Shown here piece by piece: positions 56,538 to 64,000 of a stretch of 64,000 bases of DNA. Within the stretch, counting starts at the first letter, position 1; each line of letters starts with the position of its first letter. Position numbers and translations under genes: made by a program. The notes beneath the pieces are model-generated. The model was not told the origin of the DNA and searched no databases. It was given only the letters and a program-made list of their open reading frames with translations. The DNA is from Dicyema japonicum (taxonomy: Eukaryota; Dicyemida; Rhombozoa; Dicyemidae). Location: the NCBI GenBank assembly GCA_011109175.1, contig RDEW01000038.1, forward strand, positions 152,138-216,137. Direction: 5' to 3'.

Positions 56538-57368
56538 TCAATTTTTTCGTCGTCTAAGTATTTCATCAAGCTCCACCAAGGCTTTCTGGTGAATTTTGCT
56601 AAAATGATGTAAAACATCACTACTATTGTTCCTTGGGATTCTTCCGCTGGGCGTTTACTTGAAGAAACATCAAATATAATTTCCCAGCAGAAAACCCAAA
56701 GTCTTTTCTAATTGTATGGATAAATACTCCTCCCGCAGTCCTTCTTCGCTTCCCATCCTAAAATTCTCAAAAAAACGATACAATTGTCATCATTCCACCA
56801 TTTTGTTCGACCTCAGTGGTTTTGGAGAGAGCAGTCTCGGCAACTTCTTCCCCGGCAATTTCCACAATCCTGGCTAAAAATAAAAACTTTAAAATCATTG
56901 AAATAAATTGAATCGAAACAAACCAATTAACTCTAAGTTGGGTTCGTCCAGCTTTGTACAGATCTCTCTTGCCGTAATCAAAGACGACGGAGACAGTTTG
57001 TATCTGATTGGTTTCAATTTTGGCATGTTTTTGCAGAAAAAATTCTAAGTTTATAGAAATTGAAACTTTGATGACTATGGAAGGATCCTTTCTTGATTTA
57101 TTTATTCCATTTTGGGAATCTAAGACATCGGGAGGGATCACAAAGGATTCAACTTCACGGTCAACTTGTGTCACGTTCTCAGGGACGGAGGCTAAACATA
57201 AAATCATTTTCTACCTTTTGAAAATAAGGAAAAATTTTCTAGTGCTATTTGAGCCCAAATATGTAAGTTTTGCTTCTTTTCATCACAATTCTGTTACTAT
57301 CGCAAAAATAAAAGTACTTCTTCGCCACCATTATTATTATAACCAACGTGGTCAGAGTTAAATGACAT
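56538..57368 (-). CDS. PHAX: PHAX, phosphorylated adaptor for snRNA export
   Basis: Seven exons: 57368-57318, 57290-57215, 57191-57067, 57044-56924, 56873-56782, 56757-56624, 56598-56538; introns 27, 23, 22, 50, 24 and 25 nt, phases consistent; 219 residues (human 394). N-terminal IWAQIAL resembles the NVW--VL motif. The PHAX RNA-binding domain (105-170) is clear: SLITAREICTKLDEPNLELI, ARIVEIAGEEVAETALSKTT, EVEQNGGMMTIDGKRRRTAG then GVFIHTI (compare EVEQNGG ... GSRRRTPGGVFLNLL). In animals PHAX bridges capped U snRNA, the cap-binding complex and CRM1 for nuclear export. The acidic C-terminal half is gone; the protein ends in a charged helix (HQKALVELDEILRRRKN). No obvious Leu-rich export signal or long phosphorylation linker, so the export part is reduced. 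Confidence 0.85.
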
Positions 57369-57469
57369 CACACAACAAATGAGAAGTGATCTAGTTTAAA
57401 ATATCTTTTTATTTAATTATTTATTATCCTTAATTTTGGTAATTTTTATATTACAAAAATTGTTATTAG

Positions 57470-57990
57470 AAAGCACGAGGACATTTATCGCATATGCTAT
57501 TGCATATTTAATTTATTTTCTTCATTTTAGCGTGACGTTATGTGGTTCACCGATTCTGTAAGTATTGGTATCTCCTAGAGGGCACCTAATGTCCCTCCAA
57601 AGAGAACCATTAAACATTTATCTCCGAGGAAACTGTCTCCTCGGCAGCACGCACTATCATCCTCATTTACCCGGAAGGAACCCCTAACCCACTTGGTAAC
57701 CCCCAGAGGGCACCTAATGTTCCACCAAAGAGAACCATTAAACATTTACCTCCGAGGAAACTGTCCTCTCGGCGGCACGCACTATCATCCTCATTTACCC
57801 GGAAGGAACNCGAGGACATTTATCGCATATGCTATTGCATATATAATTTATTTTCTTCATTTTAGCGTGGCGTTATGTGGTTTACCAATTCTGTAAGTAT
57901 TGGTATCGCCCAGAGGGCACCTAATGACCCTCCAAAGAGAATCATTAAACATTTACCTCCGAGGAAATTGTCTCCTCGGCAGCACGTGAT
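57470..57990. repeat. LINE A 5' region with tandem ~118-bp monomers and a contig join
   Basis: AGAGGGCACCTAATG ... CCCGGAAGGAAC is repeated at 57577-57690 and 57697-57809 inside one contig, and once at 57910-58020 after the N at 57810, where the whole 57476-57700 sequence restarts. The first pair is a real tandem; the third copy is the contig-end overlap. Monomers directly before the first recognisable LINE codons suggest a repeated 5' UTR promoter, as in some LINE families. Confidence 0.65.
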
Positions 57991-59990
57991 TTCAGCTTCA
58001 TCTACCCGGAAGGAACCTCTAGCCCATCGTAAGAAACTGACCACGGTTCTACAACTAAGCTTTAATGGAGTAAAGAACAAAATATTGGAACTTCGTTCTC
58101 TCCTGACAGAGCTGAAGATCTACGTGGCTTTGATTCAAGAGACGAAACTGCCTATAAATAGTCCTACCCCGGTGTTCCCTGGATACAAGTCAATACGGAC
58201 TGACCGGAATAGGAAGCGGGGTGGTGGTCTACTCATTTTAAAACCGGAAAGACCTTAGATGTGTGGACATCACTTCAGTGGTGAAGAATATCTTGGGAAA
58301 GGACGATGTTACTGAAGTCAATGCAATCTCACTTGAAACAATAAATGGAAAAATTATTTTTGTGAACGTCCATGTACTTTCACCTAGTTCTTTCCCTAAG
58401 CACTACACTATCCCCAATTTATCCACTTTGGCTTCCTTGAACGACGTGATCATTGGCGGGGATATCAACGACAAACACCCTCTATGGCTGGCAAGTCAAC
58501 CGTCCGACTCAAGAGGAAAAGTACTACCTTCACAGACAGGACCTTTCACGGTCATGAATGACCCCTCGAAACATACGAGAACCCCTTTCAGGGAGTCAGA
58601 TTAACTAACTTCTCCAGACATCACGTTTTGTTCTTTCGGCCTGGCCGCAATATCGACTTGGTCAGTCACTTACAACTCAAGAAGTGACCATAATGAGATC
58701 CTTTTTTAGATCAAGAGAGAAACGTCAACTAGGAGGTGGTCCCCAGAACAATTCAACTACAAACACGCAGACTGGAGACTTTACAGTACACTAACTGACA
58801 ACCTACTGCAGTACCTGAATGACATTACTTCCGTAGACAAATTGGTCGCTTATGTAAACCGCACTATTTTGGATGCGAGATCACTATTTGTACCTAAACA
58901 CCACCTTAACTACACTAGGGGATATGGCAGGTCAACTTTAACCGAGGAAAAAAATGAACTCAAAAAGTCTGGCTGATTAATTACTGAGGTTAAATTTAGA
59001 CTGAAGGCTTTGAACAATTATCTAAAAAACAGGGAGGTAAGGACACAAATATCAAGAAGGAAGCATGTGTTCTCGTTGAATAGAAATAGATCTACTACTG
59101 TATTTTGGAAGATTATCCAATACGTCTCAAGAGAGGATGAAAGATCGTCCGAGGTGGACTTAAACAACCTAATAAAATACTATGTGAAAATATCCCGTAA
59201 AGACCACAAGAATTTACCAAACAAAGATCCCTGGAAAGCTCAAACTCTGGCTAGCTAACTTCCTTAGTGGTCGGAGAGGACGCGTCCGCATTGGCCAGTC
59301 AAGGTCTATTTCACGGCTTCTCCCTAATGGGGTTCCCCAAGGATCCCCTTTATCTCTTGCTTTATTCAACCTCTTTACTCCATACTCCGAAAATGATATT
59401 ATTCTAATTTATGCCGACGACATCGTTATTGTGTCACGCGATCAGGACATCCAAATTGCCATTTCGAAATTGCAAGAAAACCTGGACCATCTTGACGAAT
59501 GGCTATCGAAGAATCGCCTAACTGCCAGCAGTGAAAAGTCCGTCACAACCCTATTTACTTCAGACAAGAGACTGGGAAGACGGACGGTCGAACTGAAGGC
59601 AAACAATGAAGCTATTCCTTTCAGAAAATCCTAAAAGATCCTTGGGGTGACTTTTGACATGCACATGTCATTCTCTCCCCATGTTGAAAACGTAATTACG
59701 AAATGCGGAAAGAAATCCCCTCACAGGCTTATAAAAGATCGAAAAGCATTCTGTCTTGAGCCTCCAAAATCACGGAACGTTGGATTTCTGGAGAGTTCCA
59801 GCCACCATTGCCAGTTGAAGCCTTGATACGAATGAACCATGGAACGCGCCGTCGTGACTGCGAAGGTTTAGTCACTCGACCGATACGTGCTTGTGTGGGG
59901 TCGAGGGATGAGCATCGGGCCAAGATGAGGTCCCTGCTAGTGCGTGCTGGGATTACGTGATTAGTTAGTCAATGTAACCGTGGTCTCTGG
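57875..59990 (+). mobile_element. LINE A (jockey-like), endonuclease plus RT, internally deleted
   Basis: Endonuclease: VKNKILELRSLLTELKIYVA, LIQETKLPIN (catalytic Glu of QET), SIRTDRNRKRGGGLLI, then after a frame change DVIIGGDINDKHPLWLASQP (Asp/Asn of GGD-N-KH-LW) and a TRTPFRESD end (usual SSPDLT). 59010-59258: EVRTQISRRKHVFSLNRNRS, STTVFWKIIQYVS (pre-RT linker). Then a direct jump to FLSGRGRVRIGQSRSISRLL and LPNGVPQGSPLSLALFNLF (motif B), IILIYADDIVIVSRDQDIQI (motif C intact), SSEKSVTTLFTSDKRLGRR, ILGVTFDMHMSFSPHVENVI, C-terminus SRDEHRAKMRSLLVRAGIT at 59957. Fingers and motif A (about 150 codons) are missing at ~59255, so it cannot be active. Tail: AACCGTGGTCTCTGGTGTTA then TTATTATT. Confidence 0.88.
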
Positions 59991-60790
59991 TGTTATTATT
60001 ATTCACGCATTTCAAGACCTTCAGAACAACTATTGCAATATGTAAAAGCGTCTCGAGGACAGCCAGCCTTTTCAAAATCAATCAAAACTACGTATTTTTT
60101 AAACAATTATTGAATGAAGACAAGGATTTCACTATTAATTCTGTTTGCCACATACTTACAGTCATAAAAATATCTTACTGCCTTGTTAGCACTTAAATAG
60201 TTATGATATTCTCATCTCTTGTGCAGCACCTAGGAAAATTTTTAGTGAGATGCCCCATCACTCCCTATTGAAGATGTGATTTAGGACCTCTGCATTAACT
60301 AGCTTTATTTTTGTATTTCTTCAATTTTCTTGGATTGCAACGAGTGGTGTGTATCTCGGTCTTTATCTTGGATTGCAATCGAAGTATTCTTCCATTAAAT
60401 TTTTGGCAGGTACCATTAGATTTATTCTTAGGATATGTTTAAGACATAATTAAAGCCAGCTTCCCCATCAGGTCAGAATTACTTAGATTGAGAATAACAA
60501 AATTTTCTTTAGCACATCAATTATCTGACAAGCCTTAGTAGCCAGGAGTCGAGAAATGAGACTAGAAAATCAGATATTTTGGCATCTGTGGAATGGTAAT
60601 GAAATTGATAAACTTGCTACCTTGAGATGTTTCTTAGATAAACGACGCGATTAGATGAAAACTACATTTGTTACAAGTTTATCGCCTACGTTGAATATCA
60701 GATCTTTTTCGAGTGTTATAAAATTCGCAAAAATATTTTCTAACAGCAGACTTAACTTTTTTAAAGACTTTTTGATCGAACGCGGGATCA
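59991..60790. other. unassigned
   Basis: One 68-codon plus ORF at the 5' end (59990-60196), not recognised; the remainder is AT-rich. Confidence 0.45.
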
Positions 60791-60797
60791 CAGTAAG

Positions 60798-60990
60798 TAG
60801 TTTATTTATTTATTAACCCCGGATACACCGAGAAAAAAGTTAAAGTAAAAAAACTAATTACGTGTATTCAGTTTCCACTTCAACAGAAACAAAATCCATC
60901 CGGAATCAGCATAAAAGGTAAGACGTCCATTACATGCAGTTGTGGAAACCCCTCCAGTGGAGTGGGGAAGAGCAAATGATCCACAGTAAG
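60798..60990 (-). repeat. retroelement 3' tail and short body
   Basis: Reverse of the TCTCGGTGTATCCGGGGTTA-ATAAATAAATAAA tail at 60798-60832, with about 150 bases of body (GTGGAAACCCCTCCAGTGGA). Fourth copy of this tail in the window. Confidence 0.55.
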
Positions 60991-61049
60991 TAGTGATTGA
61001 TAAAATGCTAATATTTTAATAAAAACTCGAAGAATTAGAAATGAAATCA

Positions 61050-61575
61050 ATAAATTTTATTATTATATGGATAAGTTATTTATTATTTTTATTGATAAGT
61101 TATCGATAAAAGAAACAGTGAAGGCATACATTTAGTCAGTCGTGTATAAGAGGTCTCTCGAAAATACAATCATCGAAGATAGGCATAGGATTAGTTAATT
61201 TCTTTTTCCAACAAACTGTGAGCTGACATGTGATTATTATGAGGACTACCTTGCATTAGTAGCTTTATTCTTGTAAATATTTAACATAAAATCAATTATG
61301 ATTAACCAATAANAACTTTATTATTATATGGATAAGTTATTTATTATTTTTATTGATAAGTTATCGATAAAAGAAACAGTGAAGGCATACATTTAGTCAG
61401 TCGTGCATAAGAGGACTCTCAAAAGTACAATCGTCGAAGATAGGCATAGGATTAGTTAATTTCTTTTTCCAACAAATTGTGAACTGACATGTGATTATTA
61501 TGAGGACTACCTTGCATTAGTAGCTTTATTCTTGTAAATATTTAACATAAAATCAATTATGATTAACCAATAATA
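61050..61575 (+). repeat. duplicated contig ends around N at 61313, with LINE E-like fragment
   Basis: 61050-61312 and 61314-61575 are near-identical. Within each, VKAYI-SVVYKRSLENTIIE then DRHR (61118-61200, 61376-61455) aligns with the LINE E C-terminal segment YLQSTVLKRTLESLTLEYRR at 12700-12765. About 30 codons. Confidence 0.6.
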
Positions 61576-61720
61576 AGCAATAACAATTCACAGAATTCAA
61601 TCAATATCATTAAAAACAAATAATTAGTGGCCACAAATGCATAATCAACTACTTTGTATCAGAACATAGGAAATCAACATATAAAATTGATATTATGTTA
61701 GTTAAAAATAAGATAACTAT

Positions 61721-63401
61721 TTATTTTTCGTAGGGTAGAGGAGGCATTCTTTCATTAATTTTATCTACCATTTTGACCTCATTAAAATTGTTAATTTCAC
61801 AGTTCTTTACTCCAATCTTGACAAGAGCTAATATAAATACAACGACGTACCATCTCGGATGCCACTATGTCCACTGGCAAGTGTTCCAGGCGGGATAAGC
61901 CCATCAGAAGTGAGTCCCTTTAGTTGCAAAATGCACTCACTCTCCTCTCTTCACTAACAAACATGCAAAACCTCAGTAAAGTAAATGTCTTAGCCAACCG
62001 TCCAACAGCTTTTATTTTAGACTTGATAATATCCCTTCTTGCATGATCCATGTTTTGCACTAAAATTGGATCTTAAGAATACAAATGTTTGTATCATCAT
62101 CCATCAACTCCTCTTCAGAGCAAACATTGAGAATTTCGGACAGCATTTCAGTCACTTTTTCGACAGCAAACGGCAGAGACCAGGTGAAAGCATTCATAAA
62201 GTTGGGAAGCCAGTAAGGATGTGGGGAAGCCTTGAACTGTCTCACATTCAGAACTTCATTATCATAGTTTAGAATAGCAGCTTTTTTTACGTAAAACCCA
62301 AAACCTTTATTCCCGTAAACATCCAGGTAGTTGGGAGCAGAGAAAATTGTAATCAGAGAAGGAAAGTTGGTCTTTGGATTATTTGCGTACATTCGGTAAC
62401 TGGAAAGAAAAAAACGAGTAAAACCCAGCATCCTGAGCCTCGTGAGCTCTAATAAGACAAATCAGATTGTTTTTGTTGAGAAATTTGCAGCAAGCGCTAT
62501 GGGAGAAGTTGTACGAGCATCCACGAACTGGGTTGGTTGAAAATGGCTGAGAAGAGGTGTTTTGATCGTATTTCTCAAAAGGATCCGCCCATAGAATATC
62601 ACAAAGTGGTCCAGAAGAAGGAGGCTCTCTCACCCGATCAATCTAAGAGTTAGTCAGTACATTGAAATTATGAGGCCAATAAACTCACTTCTGATAAGTC
62701 CTTGATTGTCTTTATATCAGGGGATAGTCCTCCGTGAAGACACAAAAATTCTCCATGAACGATAGCAGCCAATGGCAAGTAGTCAAAGGAGGTCATACAA
62801 GCATCATAAACATCGATGTTGTACTTCATCAAGCCTAAAAGTAATCGAAGGGTGACAACATTCTTTCTTAAAGGTGAAATATTGAGAAAGATGGCGGCAC
62901 TCATGGTTTCCTCTGAGTAAGAAGATTCTGCCCGACATGTTGATTTTCAGAGACCACAAAAGTATTACACACTGAGATTTATAAGCACAAGGAACCTCAA
63001 TAGAAAACGAGCCACGGTCAACATAGTCTCCAAGAAAGAGATATTTGAAGTCTTTGGTGGGACCTCCGACAGTGAACAGTTTAATTAGGTCATAGTACTG
63101 TCCATGGACATCTCCACATACTATAATTCTGTAAATTTATTGCCATATCTGCTTTACTATTAATTGGGCCGGTGGGGATCTGCAAGACATTTGGTTCCTT
63201 TTTAAAAAGATTAGTCGTCATCTCGATTATTTTTAGCACCGCTTCTATGGTCAGTCTACCTTGAGTGAATAAATGGTTTTTCAAAGTCTCAATGTTGATG
63301 GTATTTGTCTTCTTGTCATAGATTTCCTCAAACGATAAAAATTTAGTGTTTATTGGAGTGAACTCTAAATTAACAACGATGGAAGCACCAATATGAGACA
63401 T
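61721..63401 (-). CDS. PPP3C: calcineurin A (serine/threonine phosphatase 2B catalytic subunit)
   Basis: Complete. Ten exons: 63401-63158, 63120-62996, 62971-62860, 62834-62689, 62642-62425, 62399-62305, 62280-62083, 62059-61972, 61948-61851, 61827-61721; introns 37, 24, 25, 46, 25, 24, 23, 23 and 23 nt. Coding length 1431, 476 residues (human ~510-520). Metal-binding and catalytic motifs intact: [45 protein letters not shown] as [25 protein letters not shown]. Calcineurin B-binding helix ([20 protein letters not shown], ~340-370), calmodulin-binding region ([20 protein letters not shown], ~385-410, then LLREESE) and C-terminal autoinhibitory segment ([13 protein letters not shown]) all present. 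It is thus a Ca2+/calmodulin-regulated phosphatase. No Pro-rich N-terminus. Start ATG follows a very AT-rich leader. Confidence 0.97.
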
Positions 63402-63765
63402 TGACCAAATACCATGACAATTTATTAAAAGTTATTGAATTATTTATTATTTTTTTATTAGAAAATAAATAAATTATATTCTTATTTTTATAATTTAATT
63501 CATTTTGAACTTTTTGTGAATTTATTTAAATTATGCAAAAGAATAAAATTTCAAATTATTTAGATAACAGAAATAACATTAATTTAACAAATATAGCTTA
63601 AAATTAATGTTTCCATTAAATTCAAACTCATTGTATTTAAATTTTCAGATAAATGTAAATGTAATTCTCATTATGTGTTAAATTGTTTTATCTAATTATT
63701 TTATTTTATCCAAAATATTCACGAAAATCGATTTTTAATAATTGAATATAGTTCACATATTTTGC
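63402..63765. other. AT-rich upstream region of calcineurin A
   Basis: About 85% A+T, no ORF or repeat. Likely promoter region of the gene on the minus strand, though no element can be assigned. Confidence 0.5.
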
Positions 63766-63769
63766 TTTG

Positions 63770-63965
63770 GATTGAAGAGTGACGCCGTCACCAGTGAACA
63801 TTTCACTGCGGAACCAGATCGTCTGAAAAGGATTCACAAGCAAAAAAAAAGTGAAGAACATTCCTTGTTTCTTCTTCTATGATTCGTTATCATAACTCTT
63901 CTTCACTTAAATAATGAGTTTGTCCTGCCTGGGTGAAGCTATAGTAATATAAAGTCGGTATTTAT
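63770..63965 (+). repeat. tRNA-derived SINE, 3' part with LINE-like tail
   Basis: GAAGAGTGACGCCGTCACCA, TTCACTGCGGAACCAGATCG, AAGAAC...CCTTGTTTC, then TGTCCTGCCTGGGTGAAGCT and ATAGTAATATAAAG, matching the 29620-29810 copy throughout. The 5' tRNA head is missing. Confidence 0.65.
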
Positions 63966-64000
63966 TTCTCTGCGTAAAGTGCGGATGGACTGATTTTTTT

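Noticed and set aside
57008-57361. Plus-strand 117-codon ORF over the PHAX locus
   Set aside because: The minus strand gives seven phase-consistent exons with the PHAX RNA-binding domain; the plus ORF has no family match.
61050-61575. Genuine tandem gene duplication at 61 kb
   Set aside because: The two copies meet at a single N and are near-identical to their ends, the pattern of unmerged contig ends.
1-64000. CRISPR arrays, ribosomal RNA genes, bacterial operons
   Set aside because: No regularly spaced repeats with unique spacers, no rRNA-like conserved blocks, and all recognised genes are eukaryotic with spliceosomal introns.

Overview
Eukaryotic, AT-rich window with no bacterial features. 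At least eight host protein genes are mixed with a dense, mostly dead population of transposable elements. The clearest clue to the organism is the introns. Joining exons so that known protein families read through gives 48 introns, nearly all 22-31 nt long with a strong mode at 23-25 nt. Dicyemid mesozoans (Dicyema and relatives, parasites of cephalopod kidneys) are reported to have introns averaging about 26 bp, and the gene content here is animal-like: calcineurin A, a FERM protein, an ARHGAP12/15/27-type RhoGAP, PHAX, RBM26/27, PABP and COA5. I infer a dicyemid. Short introns also occur in some ciliates and in nucleomorphs, but those do not fit these genes or the LINE and hAT content.

Layout. 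1-2.7 kb: inverted copy of a repeat, a hAT end and LINE remnants. 2.76-4.91 kb (-): RBM26/27-like RNA-binding protein. 5-7.8 kb: decayed repeats. 7.83-9.23 kb (-): Q/N-rich coiled-coil protein. 10.2-25.3 kb: TE graveyard holding jockey-like LINEs, two R2-superclade LINE types, a hAT element, an LTR-element integrase remnant and a duplicated 1.5-kb block. 26.34-27.54 kb (-): FERM protein. 28-33 kb: LINE and SINE copies. 34.2 kb (-): possible 58-aa membrane microprotein. 36.1-37.2 kb (-): SH3-RhoGAP gene cut by a 370-N gap. 37.6-46 kb: LINE copies and unassigned sequence. 46.15-47.74 kb (-): poly(A)-binding protein. 48-53 kb: tandem duplications and a LINE. 53.35 kb (+): COA5/PET191. 55-56.5 kb: SINEs. 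56.54-57.37 kb (-): PHAX. 57.5-60 kb: the best jockey-like LINE copy. 61.72-63.40 kb (-): complete calcineurin A.

The host genes are separate, compact, single-gene units with no sign of operons. Poly(A) signals lie about 20-75 nt after the stop where seen. Several act in mRNA/snRNA metabolism (PABP, PHAX, RBM26/27) and several in signalling or cortical cytoskeleton (calcineurin A, RhoGAP, FERM), but their proximity shows no common pathway. LINE families are labelled here for convenience: A = jockey-like with APE endonuclease; B = LINE whose C-terminus carries a WRLFGHVLR motif; C = other RT remnants; D and E = R2-superclade types with C-terminal REL-like/zinc-knuckle domains. Ten single-N positions are contig joins, most flanked by near-identical sequence, and should be read as assembly artefacts.
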